Below, in pieces: positions 1 to 7,584 of a DNA stretch of 64,000 nt (its first letter is position 1; the number at the start of each line of letters is the position of its first letter). The stretch is from Actinomadura alba. GTDB lineage: Bacteria > Actinomycetota > Actinomycetes > Streptosporangiales > Streptosporangiaceae. A model generated the notes under the pieces. That model ran no database searches, had not been told where the DNA came from, and saw only the letters and a list, made by a program, of their open reading frames with translations. The position numbers were made by a program, and so were the translations under genes. Location: positions 1-64,000 of the forward strand of contig NZ_JABVEC010000006.1 in assembly GCF_014323705.1 (NCBI RefSeq). The letters run 5' to 3'.

Positions 1-52
1 GGGCACGGCTGACCCCACGGCTCCCGCCGGCCGGCCGGTAGGCGACGGGCGA

Positions 53-301
53 TCAGACCTGCTTCAAGAACCCCGAATCGACCGCGAAGTCGGCGCCCGT
101 GGTACTCGCCGAGCGCGGCGAGACCAGCAGGGCGATCACATCCGCGACCTCCTGCGGATCGACAAGACGCCCTGTCGACAACTTCATCATCTCCGGCGCG
201 ACGGTGTTCATCACGGTGTCACGATCGGTATTCACCTGGGCGGCGAGGATGCGTACGGCATCGATCTGCTCGGCGACGTCATCTCCTCGAGTTCGAGCCA
301 T
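53..301 (-). pseudogene. C-terminal remnant of a short-chain dehydrogenase (SDR)
   Basis: The reading frame from the ATG at 301 to the stop at 53 encodes about 83 residues that match only the tail of an SDR enzyme. It has the GRLVDPQEVADVIALL stretch followed by S-x-x-A-S-x-x-T-G-x-x-F-x-V-D-S-G near the end, the usual last helix and strand of classical SDRs. The Rossmann glycine motif, the NNAG motif and the YxxxK catalytic pair are all missing, and upstream DNA belongs to the ArsR gene. I read it as a truncated, probably non-functional gene. Whether the fragment is still translated is unknown. Confidence 0.55.
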
Positions 302-734
302 CGCCATCGCTGCCGTCGCCACTGCGATCGTCACTGCCGTCGCCGGCACGACCGTCGCCGCCGCGGAGACGGCGCTCGCGCTTGCCCCTCGCCAGTTCGG
401 TCGCCAGCGCGTCCAGGTGCGGAGTCCAGAAACGCCGGAAACGGTCGAGCCAGGCGTCGATGTCGCGTAGCGGTTCGGAGTTCACCGCGTAGAGACGCCG
501 GGCGCCCTCGGGCCGTACAGTCGCGAAGCCGTTGTCGCGCAGCACCTTGAGATGCTGTGACACGGCGGGCTGGGTGATTCCGAACTCCTCCTGGATGACC
601 GCGCAGACCGCACCGGAGGCCATCTCGCCGTCCGCGAGCAACTCGAGAATCCGGCGGCGGACCGGCTCTCCCAGGACATCGAACGCGTGCACGACTCCGA
701 ACCTATCAGATGACTTATATAAGCCACTGGCCAT
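279..734 (-). CDS. ArsR-family winged-helix transcriptional regulator
   Basis: The protein (151 aa from the ATG at 734) has the compact ArsR winged helix in its first ~95 residues. VLGEPVRRRILELL is the first helix and GITQPAVSQHLKVLRDNG is the recognition helix, followed by a wing around RPEGARRLYAV. It lacks the metal-binding cysteine motif of ArsR/SmtB sensors, so it belongs to the non-metal subgroup that often represses a neighbouring gene. The last ~27 residues are a low-complexity GDGS/DRS tail overlapping the SDR remnant and look like read-through of non-coding DNA. A GTG at 692 that begins VHAFDVLGEP is an alternative start and matches how many relatives begin. Confidence 0.85.
   Translation of the reverse strand: MASGLYKSSDRFGVVHAFDVLGEPVRRRILELLADGEMASGAVCAVIQEEFGITQPAVSQHLKVLRDNGFATVRPEGARRLYAVNSEPLRDIDAWLDRFRRFWTPHLDALATELARGKRERRLRGGDGRAGDGSDDRSGDGSDGDGSNSRR
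714..723. promoter_or_regulatory. Palindrome CTTATATAAG, likely ArsR promoter/operator
   Basis: A perfect 10-bp AT-rich palindrome sits in very GC-rich DNA at the 5' end of the ArsR frame. On the minus strand it contains TATAAG, a good -10 match. If transcription starts just downstream, translation would begin at the GTG at 692 rather than the ATG at 734, and the palindrome would suit an autoregulatory site. This is inference from position and symmetry. Confidence 0.4.
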
Positions 735-743
735 ATATGCGCT

Positions 744-1661
744 TCACTCGGGACGCGGCCACGGAACGTCGGTCAGTGCGTTCAGCGCTGGGATGAGCTG
801 TTCCTCCTCGTAGTCGAAGTGCGCCTCGAGCTCGGATGCCAGTCGTTCGATGTCGGCACGGAGCCGGTCGGGTCGATGCCCTGCGGTGTCGCCGGAGCCT
901 AGCGTGGCGACCGCCTCCCGCAGATCGCCGCGGAGCCGCTCGACCACCGTGTGTTCGCGCCGCAGCCGCTCCAGCGCCTCGCCGAGCTCGGGAAATCGCT
1001 CCCGCAGGTGCGGGAAGGCCACGGTGTCCTCTCCGGTGTGATGCCGGGCGAGGGCGTCGCAGAACGTCAGGCAGTGCTCGCGCAGCCGCTGCGCCGGCTC
1101 CGGCGCCGGACGGAAGGCGGCGCTCGGGATGATCGGGTTCCCGTCGAGGTAGGCGCTGACCTCATCGCGCAGTGTGGCGAGCTCCTGGCGGAACCAGCCG
1201 TGAATCCGCCGCAGCTCCTCGCCGACGGCCCGGCCCCGCGCCTCGGCGGACGCCCGGTCGGTGCGGTGCAGCACCACCACGGGGAGGAGCCGGGAGGTCA
1301 TCGTCTGGTAGTCGCCGTACCCCGGGGCGGCTTCCACCGCGAGGGCGAAGAGCCGGTCGCGCTCCTCGCCCTCGGCGGGGATCGCGGTGGCCTCGTAGGT
1401 CTCGGTGCCGATCTCGACGGTGATCCGGGGGTTGGCCAGCAGGTTGTGGTACCAGGCCGGATGATGCGCCGCGCCGGCGTTGGAGGCGATGACCAGCACC
1501 CGGTCGCCGTCGGGCACATAGCCCACCGGACTCGTACGAGGCCGTCCCGACTTGGCGCCGATGGTGGTCAGCAGAGCGAGAGGGGAGCCCTCGAAAGGGC
1601 CGCCGACCTTCCCCTCGTTCGTCCTGAACTCCTCGATGATCTTCTCGTTGAAGTCTGACAT
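744..1661 (-). CDS. Deazaflavin-type nitroreductase fused to a hemerythrin HHE domain
   Basis: The 305-residue protein joins two domains. Residues ~1-130 match the F420-dependent nitroreductase (DDN/Rv3547) family, with TTIGAKSGRPRTSPV, the NAGAAHHPAWYHNLLANP block and a VEIG strand. Residues ~150-300 form a hemerythrin-like four-helix bundle with the iron-ligand pattern HHTGE, REHTVV and AHFDYEEE. The first domain should use reduced F420 on a small acceptor; the second binds a di-iron centre that senses or carries O2 or NO. The start at 1661 is chosen because a GGAGG lies about 10 bases upstream; an earlier in-frame ATG at 1703 lacks this. It is divergent from a MarR gene, suggesting a regulated redox or nitrosative stress response. 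Confidence 0.88.
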   Translation of the reverse strand: MSDFNEKIIEEFRTNEGKVGGPFEGSPLALLTTIGAKSGRPRTSPVGYVPDGDRVLVIASNAGAAHHPAWYHNLLANPRITVEIGTETYEATAIPAEGEERDRLFALAVEAAPGYGDYQTMTSRLLPVVVLHRTDRASAEARGRAVGEELRRIHGWFRQELATLRDEVSAYLDGNPIIPSAAFRPAPEPAQRLREHCLTFCDALARHHTGEDTVAFPHLRERFPELGEALERLRREHTVVERLRGDLREAVATLGSGDTAGHRPDRLRADIERLASELEAHFDYEEEQLIPALNALTDVPWPRPE

Positions 1662-1729
1662 GCGAGGATGGCCTCCATGCGCTGAGAGGTATTTTGGTTT
1701 CATTGCAAAGCTAATTTAAGGAGCTATCT
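1662..1729. promoter_or_regulatory. Divergent promoter region, nitroreductase-hemerythrin / MarR
   Basis: This 68-bp gap separates two divergent genes and has a distinct AT-rich core (1691-1718) in otherwise GC-rich DNA. It contains TTGCAA at 1703-1708, and AAGGAG at 1718-1723 is a good ribosome binding site six bases before the MarR ATG. A MarR repressor binding here would control both genes, but I see no strong long palindrome. Confidence 0.5.
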
Positions 1730-2197
1730 ATGTCAACCGAGGCCGGGCTGAGCGTCGATGACGGGGTCCGGACGCTGTTGCTGCTCATGCCGCGCATGGT
1801 CGGGCGGGCCAAGCGCATGCCCATCCCACAGGCCCTGCAGTCGCTGGACCTGGCGCCGCGGCATCTGTCGCTGCTGGCCTACCTGCTCTTCGACGGCCCC
1901 CTCGGCGTCAACGAGATCGCCGCTCGGCTCGAGGTCGCCCCGGCGACGGTGAGCCTGATGGTCGGTGACCTGAGCCGCAAGGGGGTCGTGGATCGGCGCG
2001 AGGACGACGCCGACCGGCGGCGCACGATCGTGAGCATCGCGGACGCCAACCGGAGCGCGGTCGACGCCTGGCTCGCGAAAGGGGCCCGAGCGTGGCGGAA
2101 GACGCTCGAACCCCTGACGCCCGCCCAGCGGCAGCTGTTCGTCGACACCCTGCGCGCGTACGAACGTGAGATCTCCGCCGGGGATGCCGACGCCTGA
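1730..2197 (+). CDS. MarR-family transcriptional regulator
   Basis: The 155-residue protein has the MarR architecture. An N-terminal dimerisation helix precedes the winged helix at residues ~50-110, with GVNEIAARLEVAPATVSLMVGDLSRKG as helix-turn-helix and DRREDDADRRRTIVSI as the wing bearing the typical DxRR motif. MarR proteins are usually ligand-responsive repressors of adjacent genes. The divergent F420/hemerythrin gene is the obvious target. The ATG has an AAGGAG six bases upstream. Confidence 0.9.
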   Translation: MSTEAGLSVDDGVRTLLLLMPRMVGRAKRMPIPQALQSLDLAPRHLSLLAYLLFDGPLGVNEIAARLEVAPATVSLMVGDLSRKGVVDRREDDADRRRTIVSIADANRSAVDAWLAKGARAWRKTLEPLTPAQRQLFVDTLRAYEREISAGDADA

Positions 2198-2219
2198 CCG
2201 CCGACGCTGACCCGGCGAC

Positions 2220-2405
2220 GTGAGGGGTGGCGTCGCGCCGTTCTTCAGCCAGGACGCCGGCTTTCTGGCCTGGTATGAACGTTGGCTCGACGACACCATC
2301 GACGGTTTCGGCACCGGCTGGTTCGCGCTGGGCGATCCCGACGCGCGGGTTCGGAGCGCGGCCCTTCACGGGCTGGAGAAACGCGGCGACGTGAACGTGC
2401 CGAAC
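2220..2405 (+). pseudogene. Remnant of a SMI1/KNR4 (SUKH)-like protein C-terminus
   Basis: The translation from 2220 begins with a stretch including FFSQDAGFLAWYERWLDD, which resembles the extreme C-terminus of SUKH/SMI1-KNR4-type proteins, where a W-Y-x-x-W-L-D-x-x helix is typical. A short DPDARVRSAALHGL helix follows. No upstream portion of the domain is present in any frame and the region runs without a stop into the leader of the next gene. I infer a decayed fragment of a SUKH immunity-type gene. Confidence 0.35.
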
Positions 2406-2543
2406 GCACGAAGGACCGGTGGTCCAGCGCATCGGACGCTTCACTGTGAGCGTGGACCGCCGCCGCTTCCGGCACCGTCCGATCACCGGACTTCTGTGCC
2501 GCATGACATTGTCCGGTCGCGCGGCGAGGGTGAGGGTGGCGGC

Positions 2544-4853
2544 GTGAACGACCGCGTCCGCAACGAGATCACCGGCGGGGTGGTGATCGGCCCCGCGATC
2601 ATGGGCCGGGACATCACCCTGCGGCTGCCCGCACGGGTGCCAGCGGCGCTGTTGGGACTGCCGCCGTGGTCGGCGGCCTTCACCGGTCGTGACGCCGAAC
2701 TGGCCGAGGTGCTGGAGACCCTCGCCCCTCACCGCGAGGACGGCGGCTCGGCGGCCGTGGTGGTCACGGCCGCCGCGGTGGGCGGGCTGGCCGGCATCGG
2801 CAAGACCGAGCTGGCCGTACAGGCCGCGAGGGCCGCGCTGTCGCGCGGCTGGTTCCCGGGTGGAGTGCTGTTCGTCGACATGTTCGGTTACGACGACGAC
2901 CGGCGCCGCGACCCCGCCCCGGTGCTCGACGGCCTGCTGCGGGCCCTGGGAGTACCCGGCGAGCACGTGCCGCCGGACGGCGCCGATCGCGCCCGGCTGT
3001 ACGCTTCGGTGCTCGCGGAGTTCGCCGCGCGGGGGCGCCGGGTCCTCGTGGTGGTCGACAACGCGGGTACCGAGGACCAGGCCCGGCCGCTGTTGCCCGC
3101 CGCCGGCGGCTGCGCGGCGATCGTCACCTCTCGTCACACGCTGGGGCTGCTCGGCGCGCGGCTGCTCGATCTCGACGTACTCGGCCCCGCGGCGGCGGTG
3201 GACATGCTTGACCGGACCCTGCGGGTGGCCCGTCCGCGCGACACCCGGGTGGCGGACCGGCCGCACGACGCGGCGGAGATCGCCCGGATGTGCGGTCACC
3301 TGCCACTCGCGCTGCGGATCGTCGCAGCGCTCCTGGCGGAGGATCCGGCCCGGCCGCTGTCGGCCATCGCCGCCGACCTGCGCGGCCCGCACCCGCTGGA
3401 GGAGCTTCGGTACGCGGAGACGGCGGTACGGACGGCGTTCGAGCTCTCCTACCGGCGCCTCGACGGCGAGCAGGCCCGCGTGTTCCGGTTGCTTCCGCTG
3501 AACCCCGGGCCCGAGGTCTCCACCCGGGCCGCCGCGATCCTCGCCGGCGTGGACGACGCCGCCGCGCGGCGAACGCTCGAAGGGCTGGCCCGCGCGCACC
3601 TCGTCGAACGCGGCACCGGCTACGGGCGGTGGCGGACGCACGACCTGGTCCGCCGGTTCGCCGACGACCACGGCCGTCTGCGGGCCGCCGCGGACGGGCG
3701 TGAGGCGGCCCAGAGCCGGTTGTACGACCACTACCTGACGAGGACCGGAGCCGCCGTCGCCAGGCTGGCCCCTCAGAACCAAGTCGTCGACGGGTTCCCT
3801 GACCAGCGGAAGGCGCTGGAATGGCTGGACGCCGAGTACCCCAACCTCAGAGCCACCGTCCTGACCGCCGGCAGCGGCCACCCGGAGGTCGCGTTGAACC
3901 TCGTGCTGGCGCTTCCCCATTTCCTGGACCGGCGGCGGCGCTTCAACGACTGGATCACGCTCGCCGGTCTCGCCCGCGCGGCGGCCCGCCACCTCGGCGA
4001 CTCACGGGGTGAGGGGCGGGCGCTGAACGGGCTCGGGCTGGCCCTCCGCCAGACGCGGAGGTTCCACGAGGCCATCGCCGCACACCAGGACGCCGCGCGC
4101 CTCTTCCAGGAGATCGGCGACCGGTACGGCGAGGCGTCGGCGCTCAACAACCTCAGCCTGGTCCTGCGCGAACTGCGGCGGTTCGACGAGGCCGTCGCCG
4201 TGCTCCGGCAGGATCTGGAGATCTGCCGGGACCTCCATGACCACTACGCGGAAGGCCTGGTGCTCAACAACCTCGGTCTGGCCCTGCGGGAGGCCCGGCG
4301 GCCCGAGGAGGCCGTCACCGTGTGCCGCGACGCCGTCCGGATCTTCCAGGACCTCGGCGATGCCCACGGCGAGTCCTCGGCGCTCAACAACCTCGGGATG
4401 GCCCTGCGAGAGGTGGGGCGGTTCGATGAGGCCGTCGCCGTACTCGGCCAGGATCTGGAGATCTGCCGGTCGTCCGAGGACCGGCATGGCGAGGCCCAGT
4501 CGCTGAACGCACTCGGCTTGGTGTCGCGCGAGCTGGGCCGCCTCGAAGCGGCGGTGACCGCGCATCGGGACGGGGCCCAGATCTTCCGCGAGCTCGACGA
4601 CCGGCATGGCGAGGCCCAGTCGCTGAACGCACTCGCCCTGGCGTTGCGCGAGCTGGGGCGGTACGAGGAGGCCGTGACCGCGCACCTCGACGCCGCCGGG
4701 ATCTTCCGTGACCTCGACGACCGGCACGGTGCGGACGTCGCCCTCGGCGATCTCGCGCGTACCCGCGAGGCCCGGCGGTCGGCGGGCGCACTGATCTCCA
4801 ACGTCGGCGGGCACGAGGACGAGCGCGACGGCGCCCCGGGGGCCGGCGCCTGA
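2544..4853 (+). CDS. NB-ARC ATPase with C-terminal tetratricopeptide repeats (STAND family)
   Basis: This 769-residue protein is a STAND-class signalling ATPase. Residues 1-30 carry the short GG-V-x-x-G-P-x-x-x-GRDI motif common at the start of actinobacterial NB-ARC/TPR proteins. The P-loop GLAGIGKT is at 81-88, Walker B is VLVVVDNA, and an IVTSR sensor follows. Six ~40-residue TPRs fill residues ~495-735. No N-terminal DNA-binding or enzymatic effector domain is visible, so it would act through partners. The GTG start at 2544 follows a GA-rich ribosome binding site and matches relatives; the open frame extends upstream to 2220 but that part reads as unrelated sequence. The trigger and output are unknown. 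Confidence 0.88.
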   Translation: MNDRVRNEITGGVVIGPAIMGRDITLRLPARVPAALLGLPPWSAAFTGRDAELAEVLETLAPHREDGGSAAVVVTAAAVGGLAGIGKTELAVQAARAALSRGWFPGGVLFVDMFGYDDDRRRDPAPVLDGLLRALGVPGEHVPPDGADRARLYASVLAEFAARGRRVLVVVDNAGTEDQARPLLPAAGGCAAIVTSRHTLGLLGARLLDLDVLGPAAAVDMLDRTLRVARPRDTRVADRPHDAAEIARMCGHLPLALRIVAALLAEDPARPLSAIAADLRGPHPLEELRYAETAVRTAFELSYRRLDGEQARVFRLLPLNPGPEVSTRAAAILAGVDDAAARRTLEGLARAHLVERGTGYGRWRTHDLVRRFADDHGRLRAAADGREAAQSRLYDHYLTRTGAAVARLAPQNQVVDGFPDQRKALEWLDAEYPNLRATVLTAGSGHPEVALNLVLALPHFLDRRRRFNDWITLAGLARAAARHLGDSRGEGRALNGLGLALRQTRRFHEAIAAHQDAARLFQEIGDRYGEASALNNLSLVLRELRRFDEAVAVLRQDLEICRDLHDHYAEGLVLNNLGLALREARRPEEAVTVCRDAVRIFQDLGDAHGESSALNNLGMALREVGRFDEAVAVLGQDLEICRSSEDRHGEAQSLNALGLVSRELGRLEAAVTAHRDGAQIFRELDDRHGEAQSLNALALALRELGRYEEAVTAHLDAAGIFRDLDDRHGADVALGDLARTREARRSAGALISNVGGHEDERDGAPGAGA
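4021..4740 (+). repeat. Six tandem 120-bp TPR-coding repeats
   Basis: The 3' part of the NB-ARC gene is built from six units of exactly 120 bp with no indels. A CTSAACRVSCTC-type core begins each unit at about 4021, 4141, 4261, 4381, 4501 and 4621. The last two units share an identical stretch around 4490-4514 and 4610-4634. Such nucleotide-level identity points to recent unit duplication or gene conversion. Confidence 0.8.
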
Positions 4854-4948
4854 CGGCCCACGCAACGTGACCATCCCACGCCGCTTGGACACCCGCCTTT
4901 ACCGGCTATTGGGCTAACTTTGCAGCCCTTTTTGGGGTATTCATCCAA

Positions 4949-4984
4949 ACAAACACTCATATGTAATGGTTTGGGGGTGTTTGT
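4949..4984. promoter_or_regulatory. AT-rich inverted repeat upstream of the truncated histidine kinase
   Basis: Arms ACAAACAC (4949-4956) and GTGTTTGT (4977-4984) are perfect complements around a 20-bp AT-rich centre. The site lies in the 165-bp gap before the kinase ATG, in unusually AT-rich DNA for this genome. It may be a regulator site or a weak hairpin; there is no T-run to call it a terminator. Confidence 0.3.
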
Positions 4985-5018
4985 ACTGCGGAGGAGCCGA
5001 GCGTCGCTTCGAGGGCGC

Positions 5019-5957
5019 ATGACGTTGACGGTGGCCCGACCCGTGCCCGGCTATGGCAGCCCCACGCTCCTGCTCCTGCTGGCGGGGGGCTCCGTACTGA
5101 TCACGGCGATGACGGCGGTCGGAGCGTACCGGGTGGTCGGCAGGACGTTGGCTCCGGTGGACGCGATCCGGTCGGAGTTCGCGGAGATAACCGCCACCGG
5201 TCTCGGCCGGCGCGTCCCGGTGCCGAAGAACAGGGATGAGATCAGGTCATTGGCCGAGACGGTGAACGACACCCTGGACCGGCTCGAGTCCGCCTATGAG
5301 CAACTTCGGCGCTTCACCTCGGACGCGTCGCATGATCTGCGTAGCCCGATCACCGCGATGCGCGCTCAACTGGAAGAGGCCCTGATGTACCCCGAGGACA
5401 GGGACTGGCCCCAGACGACCCGGGCCGTGCTCGAAGGGGTCGACCGCCTGCAGGCGGTCGTGACCGATCTGCTGACCCTGGCTCGGCTGGACGCCGGCGA
5501 ACCGCCGAGGCCCGTCTCCGCCGACCTCGCCGAACTGGTCGCCGCGGAGCTGGATCGGTACCCCCGCAAAGTGGAGATCGTCAGAGCCCTGAGCGGCGGC
5601 GTGGTCGTCGAGTGCGACCGGCTCCGCCTGGGCCGGCTGCTCGCCAATCTGCTCGACAATGCCGAACGCCATGCGAAATCGCGGATCACCGCAACGGTTC
5701 TGGCGGAGCGGGGCACTGCGGTGCTGGAGGTCCTCGACGACGGCGACGGCGTCCCCGCCGACATGCGGGACGTGGTATTTCAGCGCTTCGCCCGGCTCGA
5801 GGCCTCTCGCAATCGGGATTGCGGAGGGACCGGGCTCGGGCTGGCCATCGCCCGGCAGATCGCCGAGGCGCACGGCGGCACCCTGACCATCGAGGAGAGT
5901 GAACGGGGAGCCCGCTTCGTGCTACGGCTACCGCGCTCCGAGACCCCTGTGTCATGA
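5019..5957 (+). CDS. Sensor histidine kinase lacking its extracellular sensor domain
   Basis: The protein (312 aa from the ATG at 5019) has one membrane helix (residues ~16-40), a HAMP linker, a HisKA domain with phospho-acceptor His105 in FTSDASHDLRSP, and an HATPase domain with the N box LLANLLDNAERH, the DDGDGVP box and a GGTGLGLAI loop. The frame continues upstream of 5019 and there encodes RRSRASLRGRMTL. This aligns with [13 protein letters not shown] just before the first membrane helix of the kinase at 33714-35147. The first helix and whole sensor region present in that paralogue are absent here, so this looks like an internal deletion. No response regulator gene is adjacent. The true start is uncertain (4977 GTG or 5019 ATG). 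Confidence 0.8.
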   Translation: MTLTVARPVPGYGSPTLLLLLAGGSVLITAMTAVGAYRVVGRTLAPVDAIRSEFAEITATGLGRRVPVPKNRDEIRSLAETVNDTLDRLESAYEQLRRFTSDASHDLRSPITAMRAQLEEALMYPEDRDWPQTTRAVLEGVDRLQAVVTDLLTLARLDAGEPPRPVSADLAELVAAELDRYPRKVEIVRALSGGVVVECDRLRLGRLLANLLDNAERHAKSRITATVLAERGTAVLEVLDDGDGVPADMRDVVFQRFARLEASRNRDCGGTGLGLAIARQIAEAHGGTLTIEESERGARFVLRLPRSETPVS

Positions 5958-5979
5958 GCCGCGGGTGCGGTATTCGCTC

Positions 5980-6008
5980 TTGACTGGGACGAACACTCAG
6001 AGTTGAAT
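5980..6008 (+). promoter_or_regulatory. Candidate promoter and leader of the chitinase gene
   Basis: TTGACT (5980-5985) and TTGAAT (6003-6008) are spaced by 17 bp, a reasonable -35/-10 pair. Downstream the leader contains AAGAAACCTTCCTGTTAG (6024-6041) and an orphan AAAGGAGG (6074-6081) that has no start codon at the right distance. Its GAGGTC part could pair with GACCTC near 6119. The leader may therefore be structured, but this is inference. Confidence 0.4.
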
Positions 6009-6145
6009 TCGATCGGAATATTTAAGAAACCTTCCTGTTAGTTGACTGGCTTGCGATCTCGGATCGACGGCCGAAAGGAGGTCTGAGCCGCGTCACCCGC
6101 TCCCTCACTGAAGCCCTGACCTCTCTCGTGAGGAACCCCCCCGCC

Positions 6146-7534
6146 ATGAATCAGGAACGCTTCACCCACCCCCGCCCCCGTCTGCGCCTCCGTCTGCTTC
6201 TGGGCGCCCTCGTCACCTCGCTTCCCCTCATCGCCACCGGGCTCGCCCCCGCGTGGGCCGCCACCGGCCAGATCACCGGCTACGGCGGCAAGTGCGTCGA
6301 CATCGCCGCGGCGAGCAGTGCCAACGGCACCAAGGTCCAGCTCTACTCCTGTAACGGCACCTCCGCACAGCAATGGGACGTTGGCGCCGACGGCACGATC
6401 CGGGGCCTCGGCAAGTGCCTCGACGTCGCCGCGGCGAGCAGCGCCAACGGCACCAAGGTGCAGATCTACGACTGCAACGGCACGACCGCACAGTCGTGGA
6501 CGGCCGCCTCCGACGGCAGCCTTCGCGCGCTCGGCAAGTGCCTCGACGCCACCGGCCCGAGCTCGGCCGACGGCACCGCCCTGCAGATCTGGGACTGTAC
6601 CGGCGGCGCCAACCAGAAATGGACCCTGCCGAGCGGCGGCACCACCCCACCCGCTCCCGGCAAGATGGCGGGCGCGCCGTACCTCTACATGGGCTGGGGC
6701 AGCCCGCCCAGCGCCACGTCGGTGATGAGCGCCACCGGGGTCAGGTCGTTCACCATGGCCTTCATCCTGTCCGGCGGCGGCTGCAACCCGATGTGGGACG
6801 GCCAGCGGCCGCTCAGCGGCGGCGTCGACGCCCAGACGATCTCGGCCATCAAGGCCGCGGGCGGCAGCGTCCAGGTCTCCTTCGGCGGCTGGTCGGGCAA
6901 CAAGCTCGGCCCGAACTGCTCGTCGCCCTCCGCGTACGCCGGAGCCGTGCAGCAGGTCATCAACGCCGTGGGGCCGGCCGTGGTCGACTTCGACATCGAG
7001 AACTCGGACGAGTTCGGCAACTACACGGTCCAGGACCGCATCCTCAACGGCTTGAAGATCGTCAAGCAGAACAACGCGAACGTCAAGATCGCCGTCACCT
7101 TCGGCACCGGCACCGGCGGCCCCACCGGTGACGGCATCCGGCTGATCAACCAGGCGCGGGCGCTGAACGTGCCCATTGACAACTACACGATCATGCCGTT
7201 CAACTTCGGCGGTGGCGCGAACATGTACCAGAACACCGTCAACGCCTCCGAGGGCCTGAAGAACGCGCTCAAGAACGCCTGGGGCTGGACCGACGCTCAG
7301 GCCTACGCGCGCATGGGGATCTCCGGCATGAACGGGCTGTCCGACCAGCAGGAGCTCACCACGACCGCGACCTGGACCCAGATCCGCGACTGGGCGAGGT
7401 CCCGGGGGCTCACGCGCCTGGCGTTCTGGTCGGTCAACCGGGACCGTCCCTGCCCGGGCGGGGGAGTCTCTGAGACCTGCAGCGGCACCTCCCAGAACAA
7501 CTGGGACTTCACCCGCATCACGGCCGGCTTCTAG
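6146..7534 (+). CDS. Secreted chitinase: ricin-type lectin (CBM13) plus GH18 domain
   Basis: The 462-residue precursor starts with a signal peptide (Arg-rich n-region, hydrophobic core, cleavage after APAWA). Residues ~35-165 form a ricin B-type beta-trefoil with three related units (GKCVDIAA, GKCLDVAA, GKCLDATG) each ending in a Q-x-W motif. After a TTPPAP linker comes a GH18 barrel with GGSVQVSFGGWSG and the catalytic strand AVVDFDIEN, where Glu285 is the general acid. It would bind and cleave chitin or related N-acetylglucosamine polymers outside the cell. An in-frame GTG at 6128 is an alternative start. A strong hairpin follows the stop codon. Confidence 0.92.
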   Translation: MNQERFTHPRPRLRLRLLLGALVTSLPLIATGLAPAWAATGQITGYGGKCVDIAAASSANGTKVQLYSCNGTSAQQWDVGADGTIRGLGKCLDVAAASSANGTKVQIYDCNGTTAQSWTAASDGSLRALGKCLDATGPSSADGTALQIWDCTGGANQKWTLPSGGTTPPAPGKMAGAPYLYMGWGSPPSATSVMSATGVRSFTMAFILSGGGCNPMWDGQRPLSGGVDAQTISAIKAAGGSVQVSFGGWSGNKLGPNCSSPSAYAGAVQQVINAVGPAVVDFDIENSDEFGNYTVQDRILNGLKIVKQNNANVKIAVTFGTGTGGPTGDGIRLINQARALNVPIDNYTIMPFNFGGGANMYQNTVNASEGLKNALKNAWGWTDAQAYARMGISGMNGLSDQQELTTTATWTQIRDWARSRGLTRLAFWSVNRDRPCPGGGVSETCSGTSQNNWDFTRITAGF

Positions 7535-7539
7535 TCAAC

Positions 7540-7563
7540 GGCCGGCCTCGCCAGAGGCCGGCC
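7540..7563. terminator. Bidirectional terminator hairpin between convergent genes
   Basis: GGCCGGCCTC (7540-7549) and GAGGCCGGCC (7554-7563) form a perfect 10-bp stem with a GCCA loop, five bases after the chitinase stop and 21 bases from the stop of the convergent gene. There is no T-run, as is usual for high-GC actinomycete terminators. Confidence 0.8.
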
Positions 7564-7584
7564 ACCGTCACCCGAGACCGGCGG

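Noticed and set aside
2220..2543. Extending the NB-ARC protein to the GTG at 2220
   Set aside because: The extra 108 residues include a SUKH-like scrap and low-complexity sequence, whereas the GTG at 2544 begins with the motif typical of the family and has a ribosome binding site.
1908..3992. A 694-codon open frame on the minus strand opposite MarR and NB-ARC genes
   Set aside because: It is rich in Arg/Gly/Pro/Gln with no recognisable domain and spans two genes; it is an effect of high G+C on the opposite strand.
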